Source: Durusdinium trenchii
Taxonomy: Eukaryota; Sar; Dinophyceae; Suessiales; Symbiodiniaceae
NCBI GenBank assembly: GCA_963970005.1
Contig: CAXAMN010000001.1
Location: 2,210,829-2,274,828, forward strand
DNA length: 64,000 bases
Direction of reading: 5' to 3'
Of the stretch, positions 1-11,794 are shown one piece after another; position 1 is the first letter of the stretch, and every line of letters begins with the position of its first letter. The position numbers and the translations under genes are program-made. The notes below the pieces were generated by a model, which did not search any database, had not been told where the DNA came from, and saw only the letters and a list, made by a program, of their open reading frames with translations.

Positions 1-8
1 CTTACTGT

Positions 9-62
<54 letters not shown>

Positions 63-352
63 ACTACTACTACTTTCTACTTACTACTACTTACTACTAC
101 TAGTACTACTACTACTACTACTAACTACGACTACGACTACTACTGCTATTACTTTTACTTACTAACTACTACTACTGCTACTACTACTACTACTTACTAA
201 CTACTACTACTACTACTTACTGACTACTACTACTACTACTAGTACTACTACTACTACTACTACTACTAACTACGACTTCGACTACTACTGCTACTACTAC
301 TACTACTAACTACGACTACTACTACTACTACTTTTACTAACTACTACTACTT

Positions 353-394
<42 letters not shown>

Positions 395-447
395 ACTAAC
401 TACTATAACTACTACTACTTCTACTACTACTACTACTGCTACTACCA
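1..447. repeat. CTA/TAC trinucleotide microsatellite
   Basis: Almost pure CTA units, interrupted by short variants such as TTACTAACTACGAC. It runs from the window edge to about position 447, so its full length is unknown. The same repeat type recurs at 44.97-46.5 kb. It is open as poly-Ser, poly-Leu, poly-Tyr or poly-Thr in different frames, none of which is a gene. Confidence 0.95.
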
Positions 448-660
448 TGGTTGCCGCCATCACCACATATGAAGACCGCTGCTTGTAAATCATACGGTTT
501 GCTGTTGGGATCTTGATGTTCGTACCATGTTTTTTCTACCTCATTTGATTCACAGGTGCAAAAAAAGGAACCACTCTTTGCCTCGACCAGATTGGGTCGT
601 TCAGCACATCGTGACCGGCCTTTCGGGGAGCCGGAATTCACGCCGTGACCGCCGTGACAG

Positions 661-805
661 CGTCTCGACTCGCGCCGCTCCGCCGGACTCAACTGCCCGG
701 CTCGACCTCGCCGAGGTGCGGCGATGCGCCACTCTTCGATTCCCGAGATCAAGGCCGAGCCCTTCCGGTCGACCGAGCCGGGGGGAGAAGAACGGGCTGA
801 AAACC
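661..805 (+). CDS. candidate internal exon, unknown protein
   Basis: GC-rich segment after a CCGTGACAG acceptor. The frame containing the peptide RHSSIPEIKAEPFRSTEPGG has G/C-rich third positions. A second plus frame (LDLAEVRRCATLRF) and the minus strand are also open, so frame and strand are not secure. It lies alone between the microsatellite and a long exon-poor stretch. No family is recognised. Confidence 0.35.
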
Positions 806-1199
806 CGCCGGTGGCGGGCGGTGGGTTTCGGGGGGGGGGGGCCGAAGTGGTTTTGGTTCAACGCACCATGAAGGGGGGTCTGAAATTAGGCTGTAAATGG
901 GAAGTGGCCACCCCACGTGCCTGGTGCGAAGTTGCCAACACCTCGAGCGAACCTTCGGTCCCGGGCCGGTTGGGCATCCACCAGACTGTCCGGTGAAACC
1001 AGACGTTGAATGGACAGTGGAGTGTCTATCCCTGCCTACCCTGACGTAGGAGATTCCAGCCCAAGCTGCAAGAAAGCCTCAAAAAACTTCTTTGAAGCAG
1101 TCCCTGCAATTGGCTTGTCATCCAATTTTCTTGCCAGACTTCCAAGGGATGATGTGCTAGTCCATGATGATGTGCAAAATGAAGTAAATCACTAAGTTT

Positions 1200-2940
1200 G
1201 GGAGGACATGTTACATGTTTGTCTAGGTTGCTGTTCTGTCGAGGTTCTAGTTGGTTTGCTTGCGTGGTCAGCTCTTGCCGTCAGGAGATCAACAACTGGG
1301 AGTCGGTGATTGACGAGGAGGCTTGAAGCAAAACAGTCGTTCTAGGCCGCTTATCCCAATGTCACAAAACGTATCAACACCTGAGACATAGCAACCTGAG
1401 ACATATATAGGAGGTTCTTCATGTTCTCATTCATCCTTCCATCTTGACCATTGGGTAAAGACGTTTACCTGTACCTAATCCTGTGCCTATACATATAAAG
1501 GGGATGCGGGAAGATTGGCTACACATCAGCAGACTCCTTTGAGTTCTTGAAAAACACAGGCTTCAAATGCAGTCAGCAGCACTTTCAGAAGTAGAGGCTT
1601 CATCAATGCACTTGCTCAACTCAATCTATATTCTCAGGGCCTGGAGAATGACGAGATGGGAGAGGCAAGATTTTGGACTTTTTCCAGGTTTGACGCCAGT
1701 GGATGCTGCTTGAGTAAAGCAATGTAATACGGCCGGAGATGGCCGGCAGAATCCATGCCTCTCCAGCGCATCCTTCTGGGTGCACGAGCGATGGTGTGCT
1801 TGGCAGCTAGACGAGCCTTTTCGGGCCTGTAAGACTAGAAAAGACACCACTGCGGGTTCAAGAGAGGAAGACATGTACTGTACTTGAAGGTTTCAAACGT
1901 GGCACCTGCAAGAACCTTGGTGAAATGCAAACATAATTGACATGAAGTGACTTTATTGACTCGAATGCATTGGTTGGCGTTCTCAAGTGAATCCACACTG
2001 TATGGAAACGACACCACACGACACTGGTTCTTCTGAGCTTTCAGATGCCCGCCCCCACAACACGTTGCCGTTGCTCCCCAAAAGGTGTCCAGTCAAACCG
2101 ATCGATCAGTGCGATCGACCAGAAGTGGAGTCTGTACGACATGTACCTCAAAACATGGGGACTCAGTCGTACCATGTCGTACCTGTTTTTTGTTTGGGTC
2201 GTGTCCCATATTGTAAGAAGTATTACTAGTATACTTGAAGTCGGGTCCAGGTATGAACCCCTGATATTATATTATGTCCGAGTGGATCAGAAGTCAATGG
2301 CAGCCAGTGGAACTAGTTTATATTATGTCAACTATATATATATATACATAATTGCGCCGTAGATCAGAAGTGGAACAACGGCATGACTTTCCTCTCCAGA
2401 CTATTCGTAAGGGAACGCCGGCCAGCATAGACTAAGAGATCTCCAGCACTTTTGTGCTCAACCGCTATCGCTCCACCAAGAGATTCATTGCAGATCCTAG
2501 CCATGTGCTAGCCAGCACGTTTGGCTTTTGATGGTTTTGGTTATAATGTCTTGTTCCAGAAAAGCCGTTTCTTGTGTCATGCCAGGGGCGATCACGGAGG
2601 CACGCGGGATGTGTGCGATTGGACAAGGAGTTGCATGGTGCTGGTGTCAACAGGTAGCTTCTCGCAGGTCTCAGCATTTGGCTCCTCCATTGAAGTGGAG
2701 AGGGTTTGCAAATGGGTTGAGCCTATCACACACTCAAACATGATGAAACACCACCTGCGCTCCGTCCGTTCTGTCAGGCAAGATACCCTCAAGACCACGA
2801 AGAGTGAGTTGGAGATGGTCGGAGGCCAGCCACACTCAGTGAATGATCGGTCAATCCAATCCAAAATGGTTAACCCTCGGGTCCAGCCCATGGCTTGGCT
2901 CCATGGCTGGTCATTCAATTCAATCCAACATAGTCCAGTG
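1200..2940. other. exon-poor AT-leaning DNA
   Basis: No convincing exon seen. At 2134-2181 two arms, GTACGACATGTAC and GTACCATGTCGTAC, could pair as a hairpin; the second arm's core ACCATGTCGTACCTG recurs at about 16710. A TA run lies at about 2333-2350. Confidence 0.5.
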
Positions 2941-2949
2941 AACTCATCC

Positions 2950-3018
2950 CATGACAAGCTCGCCCAAAAGCACCTGCCAAGTGCTTTGCCTTGTGCTGCG
3001 TACGCACCCGCGCAGGAG
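2950..3018 (+). CDS. possible exon ending at a GAG|GTGAGG donor
   Basis: The frame AQKHLPSALPCAAYAPAQE runs into a near-consensus donor (GAG|GTGAGG). The upstream acceptor is unclear. The main support is donor quality and clean amino-acid composition; chance is a real alternative. Confidence 0.3.
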
Positions 3019-3545
3019 GTGAGGGCTTCTTGTCACCACCGGCACATCCTCACTTGCGTACCCTAAGTGACTGGACCGGAGCAGGTGCTGTGGGTGCTGT
3101 GTGGGTGCTAGAGTTAGAGGTCCAGCATGGTCCAGCGCTAGAAGGTCGATTTGTGCAATGAGACGAGTGCTGTTTGGTACATCTTAATTATTACCCCAGA
3201 CACTGCATGTATGGCATATTTCGTCATGTATACAATCATGTATATAAATATTCCGTGCACGTGGAGTGTTTGAGTACCATCCGTGGTACCCCAGTGTTTG
3301 AGTTTGCATTTCTATATTTTGGGGTTTGGGAGCGAGTTGGGAGAGTTGAACCACACAATCGGGGGACGTACAGCTCGTACTTTGCAGCTTTACAGAATTC
3401 CCTCCTCAAGTTTATTCTCAACTGGACACCTCTCTATGAAACTATTTCGATCTGAAGTACATTAGGATGGGGTTGGTTCTCCCCCCAACTTGCAGTTTAC
3501 AGCCAGCATGCCCCCAAACTGAATGCACTTCAATGTGTGTTTGGC

Positions 3546-3655
3546 CGAGGTGGCGTTTTGGACACCATGTCCATCTCCGCATCCTGCGCTCCCTCCATGG
3601 CACCTTCTGTGGCCCAATCTCCGCGACCCGGCAGAAGAATTCCAGTGAAGTGCTT
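3546..3655 (+). CDS. possible exon ending at a CTT|GTGAGT donor
   Basis: The frame reading GGVLDTMSISASCAPSMAPS is G/C-rich at third positions and meets a GTGAGT donor. A second frame (HVHLRILRSLHGTFCGPI) is also open. No family recognised. Confidence 0.3.
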
Positions 3656-3802
3656 GTGAGTAGTGGAATAAGGATTATCTATGATCATCTATATAATAAT
3701 CTATGATCAATTTATATCATTGAGATAATAAAACATTTATAAAGTAATACAACTTGATGCCCGGAAATCGTATGATACAGGGGCTTCTTTGGCACTTCTC
3801 AC

Positions 3803-3910
3803 CTTGACCGTCAATTTCGCACGCTTGACCGGATCCACGCCTCGAATGTGACGACTCGCACCCTCGAATGTGTCAGCATCCTCCGAAGGAGTCCAAGCGC
3901 AAAACGAGTG
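3803..3910 (-). CDS. candidate 36-codon internal exon (minus strand)
   Basis: On the minus strand the segment is exactly 36 codons, phase 0 at both ends. It begins after a GAAG acceptor and ends at AAG|GTGAGA, a consensus donor. The peptide includes WTPSEDADTFEGASRHIRG, then DPVKRAKLTVK. It is one of few minus-strand exons, so it would belong to a gene opposed to the main plus-strand run. Function unknown. Confidence 0.6.
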
Positions 3911-3999
3911 CTTCATTGAATTCATGGTCTTGACATGTCTTGACAAGGGCGACACAGACCGGAAGGGCATGATTCCGGAGTTGACGGTATATCATATAA

Positions 4000-5510
4000 T
4001 TATATATAATATATATATATATATACATACGTATATGTATATATATAGCTATATTATAGCTAAACAGATTGACCGAATAATCAATTTGATACTATAGACA
4101 TTTTGAACATGACTTGACCACATAATATGGAAGAGTTCAATCATATAGCTGTGGCTCAAGAAAAGAACACCACGACTCCGACAGTGTTTTGTTTTGTTCC
4201 CCTTTGACCAGGAGGGTTTTGCAGGTGTGTCGACGTATGATGATTTTCCGAGTTTCACCAAGTGGACTGTGCCCCTTCTTTTTGTTGACAGAGATTTCAT
4301 TTAGTTGCAATAAGTTGCTATTAATTGCATATGGTTTCGTTTGCAAACACATTATATTTCTTTTGCAAAAACGATATATAATTGCAATAATTTTATATAC
4401 TTACTTCAAACGCTGGTAAATTTTGATTTCAGTTGAATACAGATATATATATATTTCTATTGCAATAACTTTGCTAACAGAGAACCAGTCAAACCATTCA
4501 TTAGTTTCCTTTGCGGCCTTCCCAGTTTCTTGTTTTATCACCGAATCATTTCCACAGTTGCCTGGCAATACTCGTGGTTTCAAGTGCTGTTTTGACCCTG
4601 CCACAACAATTGCAGTACGTAATTGAAGCCCCTTGCAATATTTCTTTTGGTTTAAAGTTGGAGGTGTACGTATTGCTATAGTGGATTGGACATGTTTTTG
4701 CCACCGGGTCGGAAACCGAACGTGTAGTCGCGCTAATTTTTACAATCGATATATATATATATAAAGCTGAACTTTTTCCGACTCGGTGGCCATGGATGTC
4801 AATGTTATTTAGAGATGATGATGAGTTGTTGATGTGACGACAAAAGATTCTACGGGAGGTTTGGGAGGGTTTTGGGGGGCTGGCTGGTTTTGTTCGTGTG
4901 CCTAAGAACTGTCTCAGGACATATGAAGACGCAGGAAAAAAGTGCCGTTCCTATATGTTTTCTAATTTTTCCCAAAACACGAGTAACGAAAACGAGACCC
5001 CAAATTAAGAAAACAACATGCGTTCTACCACAAAGCACAGGGTTTTGTAGGGATTTGTAGGCAACACAGTCAGGGTCCGTGCATTGGTCACACCCACTGA
5101 CATAAAACATGCGTTAACCTTTACAGCGTTGTTGTATGTTTTTGTGGTTTGGGTGACTTCCTTATGTTCAAAAATGCACACCACTACACGTTCAGTTTCC
5201 GACCCGGAGGGAACTTCTTGTTACAATAGCTTAGAGCATTTAGCAACCTCAAGTGAACCAACACCTAATAGATGAGTGCAGTTGGTCCAAGGTAAGACTC
5301 AGCAAAGAAAGAGGAATCAAACAGGGCTGATATCCATTAACGTGAACAACAAGAAAACGGACCGTGTGTCGAAAAGAGGCGCAGGAGAATAGATCCTGAG
5401 ACGTGAGACGTTTGCTGAGCTGTCGCCTGCTGCCGCCGTCATGCATTTGATTGATAACCCCCACTTGAAGTGTCACAAACCCAAGTCCCACCTTGTTTCT
5501 CTAGACAACC
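4000..5510. other. exon-poor AT-rich DNA with TA runs
   Basis: TA microsatellites at about 4009-4046, 4443-4456 and 4748-4762. A minus-strand reading near 5340-5450 (DGGSRRQLSKRLTSQDLF) is suggestive, but it has no clear splice sites and a plus frame competes with it. Confidence 0.5.
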
Positions 5511-5513
5511 CAG

Positions 5514-5576
5514 GAAGGATATGTGTGGGCGCGCGTCGCAGACATGACCGCAAGTCCGTGCATCCAACTGGAGGGG
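5514..5576 (+). CDS. exon 1 of a three-exon phase-matched model
   Basis: Acceptor ACAACCCAG|G follows the pyrimidine-rich CCACCTTGTTTCTCTAG. The 21-codon peptide EGYVWARVADMTASPCIQLE is rich in G/C-ending codons. It ends before GTTTAT in phase 0. The next exon begins only 55 bp later, also in phase 0. The short intron is unusual; readthrough meets no stop in this frame but changes the downstream frame. Confidence 0.55.
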
Positions 5577-5631
5577 GTTTATTCATCAAGAGTCTACATT
5601 ACTCCTCTGATCTCTTATGATCTCCACATAG

Positions 5632-5797
5632 GTCAAGGATTCAGACTCCCTGGTCCGTTTCACCGGTGTCCTCTTCCTGTCCGTTCGCCGCTCCGTCCAC
5701 GTGAAACACGGCTCCCCTCGGGGAAGAGCAAGGCACATCATGGTGGCAGCGCCCTCGTGGCAAGAGTCCTTCCCAGCAGGAGGGACGTCCGTCGACG
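5632..5797 (+). CDS. exon 2 of the three-exon model
   Basis: Begins after CTCCACATAG and ends at GACG|GTGAAC, 55 codons plus one base. Peptide parts are LVRFTGVLFLSVRRSVHV and HIMVAAPSWQESFPAGGTS, with strong third-position GC. A competing minus frame is open but has no matching splice sites. The leftover base completes a codon with the two bases opening the exon at 6195. No family recognised. Confidence 0.65.
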
Positions 5798-6194
5798 GTG
5801 AACCTGCCTCACGTCCTGTGTGTGTGCGCAGACCGCAGACCTGCCGCATTTCCTGGGTCAACAGTAGTGCAAAAACCACACGGCCAGGGGCCTTGGCCTA
5901 GCCAATTCAAGGGAAAGTGGCCAGATGTGGCATCTCCCAGTTTCGCAACAAAAGGAATCAAGGAAAGCTCGAGCTCATCACTGAAAGCCAGCTTCGACCC
6001 TTTTGCAATTGGTGGTTTGTTGCCATACTTGTACCAGCCAAAACCCTACCATGCAATCTGACAAAAGACCCGAAAGACTCCGTTCAGCAAAAATGAGAAC
6101 AAGCATGGTGTTTTTCAGGCTCCGTTTGCTTTCCAAATTACCGGTGTCCGTTGCGTGCTCCGTTTGCGAGCGCGTGCTTACTTCTTTTCCGCAG

Positions 6195-6334
6195 GAAACT
6201 CTCTCACCATGTCCCCTTGTGGTAGTGATGCAGTAACTCGGCGGGATCGAGCTGGAGAAGCGGAATGGGCGGCCCCCCCTGCTGAACGGTGGAAGTGGGG
6301 ACCAGCATTAAGGAGTCAAAAAGAAAGTGGATAG
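6195..6334 (+). CDS. terminal exon of the three-exon model
   Basis: A textbook acceptor (GCTTACTTCTTTTCCGCAG) precedes the frame containing SPCGSDAVTRRDRAGEAEWA and PPAERWKWGPALRSQ, ending at TAG. The phase (two leading bases) matches exon 2 across a 397-bp intron. The tail is short, charged and Trp-containing; function unknown. An ATG at 6209 could be a start if this were a separate small gene. Confidence 0.6.
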
Positions 6335-6987
6335 TGTTTTCTTCCGCAGTCACTTGCGGGTACGGAAAGGATTTGAGTGTTCGAAAGGGCGGCCTACTGT
6401 AGCTTGTTGCGGATCATTTCGATCCTATCATTCCTGATTCTTTTTGTCACCTTTCCCTGCTCGCCGTCACACCTTCCCCCAAGGGACATTTTCTGCGCAC
6501 CCACCACGCGGATTCCGGAGCCTTTGAAGAAACCAATGTGTTTTCAAATCGAAGTAAAAGGCCAGTAGATCAGTAGCAGGAAAAACGCCGAAACATGCCG
6601 AAACAAAACCAGAACGTCGGTCCCATGTCACATCAAAACACCATGGCAGCCGTCTTCCTGAGGAGATGGAGGACAAGAACAGCTTGCTGGTGCCGGGCCG
6701 AAATTGCAAGTCACGAAATTGCGGCACCAACACAACAGTTACAGTTGTGAGGTGGCCAATTCAAAGGTTATACTGTCGGCCACCGGGCCTCTGGGCCTGG
6801 TACTGGAAGAGGTTCCCTCGTTCTGCAAGTTGTCAACAGCAAAACAGATGTACCTGGACATCAGCACATATTGGCACCAAAGCATGCTGCAGCGAAGAAC
6901 TTGATGTGTGACACATAGAAACAACATCGGTTCGGTTTGCAACTCTTGCCTCGTTCTTCGCAAAAAAAAGAAAAACAAAACACCTTG

Positions 6988-7099
6988 GTGGACGTCCGCA
7001 AGGTACGAATCTTGAGCCCGGTGGACGGCAAGGAGGAGCTCCGCTTCCGGTGCCCCTTGGAGGCGAGACATGTGAACGAGAAGAAGCCGCCGGAAACTC
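6988..7099 (+). CDS. candidate exon, Lys/Arg/Glu-rich segment
   Basis: The frame reads VDVRKVRILSPVDGKEELRF, then CPLEARHVNEKKPPET, with nearly all codons G/C-ending. The 5' boundary is uncertain: the frame stays open through an A-rich run, and an AAAAG at about 6970 could be the acceptor. Ending at ACTC|GTAGCT gives phase 1, which fits the exon at 7410; otherwise a TAA at 7105-7107 would terminate it. No family recognised. Confidence 0.6.
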
Positions 7100-7409
7100 G
7101 TAGCTAAAGGGGGTCATTGCTTTGAAGAATGTGCTTCTTGGAAAAAGAACACATAGCAACAAGAAGCCATACTAAACAATAGCATTCGTGCTACGGTCGG
7201 ATGGTTTAAACTGTGTTTTTAAATATATTAACTTACAGTATAATACATTTGTTGGAATCCATTGCAATTTCAGGCCATCTAAGATGTTCAAATCCATGAC
7301 ACAAACCGGCTTGACATGAAATCCACCTTCAAATCCGATATTCCACGATTTACATCGTTGGAATTCGGCAAGGCCTTGGTCTTCAGGCCTTCTCTTCACT
7401 CACTCCCAG

Positions 7410-7509
7410 ACGCTCACGACGCCCGACCCGGTCCCGTTCGGTTCTTCGAGTCGAACACCGGTCCACGGCGCGTTTTGTTGGGGAGGCCGTTTTTGGGGCG
7501 AAAAAGGAC
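7410..7509 (+). CDS. internal exon following 7099
   Basis: The acceptor TTCACTCACTCCCAG and the donor GGAC|GTGAGC bound a 100-bp exon. The peptide is DARPGPVRFFESNTGPRRVL, then LGRPFLGRKR. The starting phase agrees with the upstream exon across a 310-bp intron. A second frame (GAFCWGGRFWGEKGRELT) is open but has lower third-position GC. Confidence 0.6.
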
Positions 7510-7966
7510 GTGAGCTGACCTTTCATCCAGGTTTCATCGGACATGAGCCGCACAGAATCCTACACCGACTCTAGAACGAATTATAACTAATCTGGTCTTA
7601 TTTTCGATGAAAGGAATAATTGCAGTTTTGATATCCTTGTGTCACATGGCTTCACCGAGCAGCTTGTGGCAGGCCGATAGTGAGCAGCAGTTTTTGGCCA
7701 CCTTGGATCGACTCTGCACGCAGCATGTGGGTCAACCGCTCGCAGGCGGGCGATATGACGGGCGAGCCACGTGAAGACATGACTGGGCCGGACGACCACT
7801 GCGATGACTCGAAGTGATTTCAACCTGTAGTGTTTCTGCGGCGCTCACTTTTTGCAACGATTTCCCTCAGCATGGCGAGTTGGTTTGGGGCCAAAATGCT
7901 GCGAAACAGGTTCTCCATTCAGTTTGCTGAATTGCTGTTCGTTGGACTCCGGGCTTTTGTGGACAG

Positions 7967-8028
7967 GTCTGAACTGGCTGATTCGAGAGAACGAAGCGTT
8001 TGACCGCTGGCAGCGCCGGAAGTGCGAT
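7967..8028 (+). CDS. possible exon
   Basis: After TTTGTGGACAG the frame reads LNWLIRENEAFDRWQRRKCD. Composition is good and Trp-rich, but the phase does not follow from the exon at 7410, and the 3' boundary is unclear. Confidence 0.35.
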
Positions 8029-8444
8029 GTCAGGACTGCTTGGAAGCATTGTAATTGCAATTGTAATTAAGCTAAATACAACAACCCCCTTGATTCTTGC
8101 AATGGTCTTGCGATGTGTTGCTTGTGGCCCAGCCTGGTAGCAGTTGGTACAAATTCTGGATGATTCTATGATTCTACTAGTAGCATGTTGTATTCTTGGA
8201 AAATTGATTTGTTTTCAGAGTTTAAGGGATCAAGTGTTGTTCGCATGTTGAGTTCAGGATGGTGGAAGATCTCTTCGATGAGTGGCAGTTGGCCGCGAAG
8301 GAGATGCGTTTTGCGCTTCCTTCAAATTTCAAAGGCATTGAGCTTTGACTTTCAATCAGAGTTGCCTTTTTTACGTTCCAGTTTAGCATATATATAGTTT
8401 ATCCAATCAGAGGGACCTTACAACAAGACCAAAGATTCCTGTAC

Positions 8445-9001
8445 AAATGAATGACTTTCTTGGAGCCCCCGCTCCTGGAGTCTCAAGCTGAATTTCACCA
8501 CTTCAGCGGAGCATTTGATCCAGAGGAAGCACTCGTCAGGACAACACCAAAGGAGCTGTCCTTTATTTATGTCGGGGACCTTGGGGAAAGAGCCTTCGAG
8601 ATCCAGGGAGGTGCTTGCTTTTGTAGTGACATGATGTAACAAGTGGTGATGTAATGTGATGCATGTAGGGTCGCTGCAAAACTCACCGACCGGTGCTGCT
8701 TCGAAAGTCAAGCCGCAAGGCAGCTGTTCTGTTCTCAAAGAGAATTCACACGGGTGACCTAAACGGGCTGATGTTTCTGTGGATGTCGATTCCCGTGTTT
8801 GGACGAGGCACCATTCCTGCCCAGCCTGCCTCAGAGCTTCCTCGCGGCAAGGCGCTCGTGGGTGTGTTGGTGTGCCCAAAGCTGAAAAAGAACCATGAAT
8901 ATATGCAAGAAGCTACTAGGTTGGAGGCCATCGCTATTAGGTTGGAGGCCATCGCTACCCAAACAAAGCAACAAAAACAACGTTTGTTTCGTTCTCTTTG
9001 A
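8445..9001 (+). CDS. possible coding segments running into a dispersed repeat
   Basis: Two plus frames look coding. The first is 8445-8640 with LLESQAEFHHFSGAFDPEEA. The second is 8693-9001 with GLMFLWMSIPVFGRGTIPAQ and LPRGKALVGVLVCPK. The second runs in frame through two copies of the dispersed repeat (translated TRLEAIAIRLEAIA). Third positions are not strongly biased and no clear splice sites were found. A 153-codon minus frame overlaps the first part. Confidence 0.3.
8917..8962. repeat. two copies of the GGTTGGAGGCCATCGCTA family
   Basis: Adjacent copies of a 21-bp unit with core GGTTGGAGGCCATCGCTA. Other copies or relatives lie at about 10377-10410, 51345-51400, 55978-56030 (inverted) and, more distantly, 43240-43315 and 56312-56420. 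The unit length is a multiple of three, so it translates as a repeating RLEAIA peptide. Confidence 0.85.
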
Positions 9002-9009
9002 CAGGAAGG

Positions 9010-10030
9010 TCTGGTAAGGGTCCGGTAAGTCTGGTCACACGATCCGATGCCGACGTCATGACGTCGAGACATCTAAAGCATCGGTATCAGTGTGCAGGTG
9101 CAGGTGCAGTGTGGTTTTGGTACCTTCAATAGCTCACAGGCACTAGGTATATACGGAAATATAGCAGGATTGTCTTACAGGATCATCTCCTGATCTCCAT
9201 TATGAAGATCTTTTTGAAGCCATGGGAGAAATCGCGGCAGTGCAGTCACTGCAGTCAGCGTCGACGAATTTCTGAAAGTCAAGTTGAGAACCCTGGTTGG
9301 AATCCTTGCCAGGGCGGCTGTTGTTCAATAGAAGGGGCGATGTAATGCGATTGCCCTGGCCCCCCTGGCCTTCAATAGAAGGAGTCTTCTTCCATGATTT
9401 TTCCATCGGGGGCACCGAACACCTCCACTTTTCATGACTGTGATTCATGATTGAGCACGTTTTGACTTGAAAAAGGGCCTCAGACCCGGCCCCATCGTTT
9501 TGCTTGTTGGGGGCAATATAAGCTTCTAGAGATACATGTTTTTGCCATAAACAAACGAAGTTCGAACCCAAAGTTGGGAGTAAAGGCAGATCCGAATCGA
9601 GTCGAGCCGGCAGATAAAAGAGAAGGCCGTTTGGTGTGTCGCTGCGTTGTGCGCTGCCTTGTGTTACCCTCTATTTATCATAGTGCTGCATTAGTAAGGA
9701 GACCTGAAAACAACCATCAGCAAGGATGACGAGACGGTTTTTTGAATACCCTATTCTAATACACACCTCCATTTGTGGATGCTCGGCGAATCAAACTTCC
9801 ACGGCTGCACTAGCTGGTGGTTAGGAGCCGCAGGTATCCATGTTCCCCTTTAAACAGCGAGACGTTCAGAGCTACAGGGAGTTCCCCAACCACTGGCTAG
9901 ACTATATGTATACTATAGTGGTCCCCAAATAGCTTGACAGAATTTGCAATACATGTTGAAAGGGATTCTACATGATTCTACGTTTAACATTTTTTCACTA
10001 TACTACACTGCTAGTGACGGACCACGTTGT
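9010..10030. other. no clear exon
   Basis: Exon-poor. A 123-codon minus frame (9200-9571) has unbiased codons and no splice context. The motif TTCAATAGAAGG occurs twice, near 9327 and 9370. Nothing else seen. Confidence 0.4.
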
Positions 10031-10033
10031 CAG

Positions 10034-10109
10034 GTCCGCCTGAAACGCTTGACTCCTGGCCGTGTCAGGGCTTCCCAGATGAAGATTCCATGGAATCTCG
10101 TTTGTGCAG
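10034..10109 (+). CDS. candidate internal exon
   Basis: Bounded by TTGTCAG|GTC and TGTGCAG|GTCAAA: 25 codons plus one base. The peptide is VRLKRLTPGRVRASQMKIPW, then NLVCA. The ending phase agrees with the exon at 10785. Codon bias is moderate. Confidence 0.45.
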
Positions 10110-10784
10110 GTCAAACCTATGAGAGAGTAGTGTTGAGATCTCAAAGTGAGAGGTGACACAAGTGAGTGGTGTTGGTCAATCAATTTGCCCAAATGAGATC
10201 AAGCGAGAGGTGTTGGTCGTAGTTTTTGGAGAGCCACACCTACACGTTTGGTAGGTCCACGCAACGGGTGTTCAAGCTTTTCCCATACCCCACCCTACCT
10301 TGTGCGTGTGCCTAAGTCGCGTCCACTGTCTGCTGTGACTTGGGACATCTTAGGACCAAGGCTCAGCAAGCACGGCCATCGCTACTAGATTGGAGGCCAT
10401 TGCAATTAGGAACTTGTTTTGTTTTTTCAGCACCGCACAAGATCTTGGCCCTTTTTTTCAAGACTCTTTTCAAGAGGTGTCGGAATTCTGCCCGCCAGGG
10501 CCCTTGAATATGCGTAGCATCTCTATGTTACTGTATATGTATGTAATATTATATAATGATAATGTGTTATTTATTTATTTTTACTATTTTTTACTTAATA
10601 TACACAAAATACATAAATATATACAGTTACATATATATGATATACACACATAGAGCCTGAATGACCTATTTTGGACCACCAACCACCCAAAGTATGGTCT
10701 TTTCCTATCAAAACAGGGGTCTGTGTTCCAGGTGTAATACATCCATAGCCACTCACGGACGTTCCCAGGTTTCTCATCCCACAG

Positions 10785-10863
10785 CGGTGCAATTGGAGAC
10801 CACTGCACTGGAGGTGGTGACGGAGTGTCGAAGAAAGCGGGTGCTTTTCTTCTTCAATTCTGG
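10785..10863 (+). CDS. candidate internal exon
   Basis: The strong acceptor CAGGTTTCTCATCCCACAG precedes VQLETTALEVVTECRRKRVL, then FFFNS, and the segment ends at TCTGG|GTGGGT. The starting phase fits 10109 across a 675-bp intron. The KRVLFFFNS stretch faintly recalls the strand opening a helicase C-terminal domain, but it is too short to assign. Confidence 0.5.
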
Positions 10864-11570
10864 GTGGGTGTCACCTTTTAGAGCTTTGGAATGTGGTCTA
10901 TTCGCCAAGCTAGTGTTGTTTTGTTTCCCCCAATGTATCCTACCAGTCCGACTTGGTCGTTAGCAGTACTGAGTACGACTTCGTGACGTGGCTCATGGCT
11001 TCAAGAATCTTCCAACCACTTTACCATACTTTACCTGAGACATTGCATGAACATGGGCAGTGACAGTTCATGCTGCTTGTCAAGACCTGAATGGCTTGAT
11101 GTTTTCAGAAAGCAACGACAACTCGAGTTGTCTCTGATATGATACTCATCTAATCGCCGCACTCCGTGTCTACACATGTCTAGAGTCTATACGTGTCTAC
11201 ACCACAAATGTTGCCTGCATTGCAGGTCGGACCGGTGCTGCTCTCAGATGCTAGAGATGAGGGAACATGAACATGCGTATTTATTTCAATATCTTTTGAT
11301 TGCTGGAAGACTGCAAGACACAGGGATTGTGCAGGATTTTGCATAATGGTGGATCGTGATGTTGGAGGATTGGATCAGGAGGATTGGTATTGGATCCATT
11401 CCAAAATGCTCTGATGGATCCGCAGTGATGTTGGATGTATCGTGCTGTTCTTAGAATCTTTCCACGGATCGTGCTGGATTGCACTTCATTTCTCGAATGG
11501 ATTGGATCATGTTGGGACCATTCTTTGGATCTAATCCACAAGTGCCCACTGCGGTTCTTGTTCCCAACAG

Positions 11571-11701
11571 TTTCGTTGGAAGAGGCCTATAGCCTGGCCT
11601 TTACCTCCCAGTGGAGCAACATGACCTACTCGGCAGAGGTCCGGACACCTGTCCTTGGACCGATCCAGCGCGGCGGCCGCGTTTGGACGGAAGGATGGAC
11701 A
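11571..11701 (+). CDS. penultimate exon of a plus-strand gene
   Basis: Acceptor GGTTCTTGTTCCCAACAG; donor ACA|GTTAGT. Two leading bases are followed by 43 codons: LEEAYSLAFTSQWSNMTYSA, EVRTPVLGPIQRGGRVWTEG. It ends in phase 0, matching the terminal exon 93 bp downstream. An alternative donor GCCTG|GTGAAT lies nearby but gives the wrong phase. Family unknown. Confidence 0.75.
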
Positions 11702-11794
11702 GTTAGTGCCTGGTGAATCGGAGGTTAGAGATCATATATTTATATATGTATGTATATACAAGACATGAGATTATTATGAGTCTTTGTCATTCAG

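Noticed and set aside
9540..9590. Possible minus-strand tRNA T-loop (GGGTTCGAACTTC)
   Set aside because: The flanking bases do not pair as a T-stem and no cloverleaf can be drawn.
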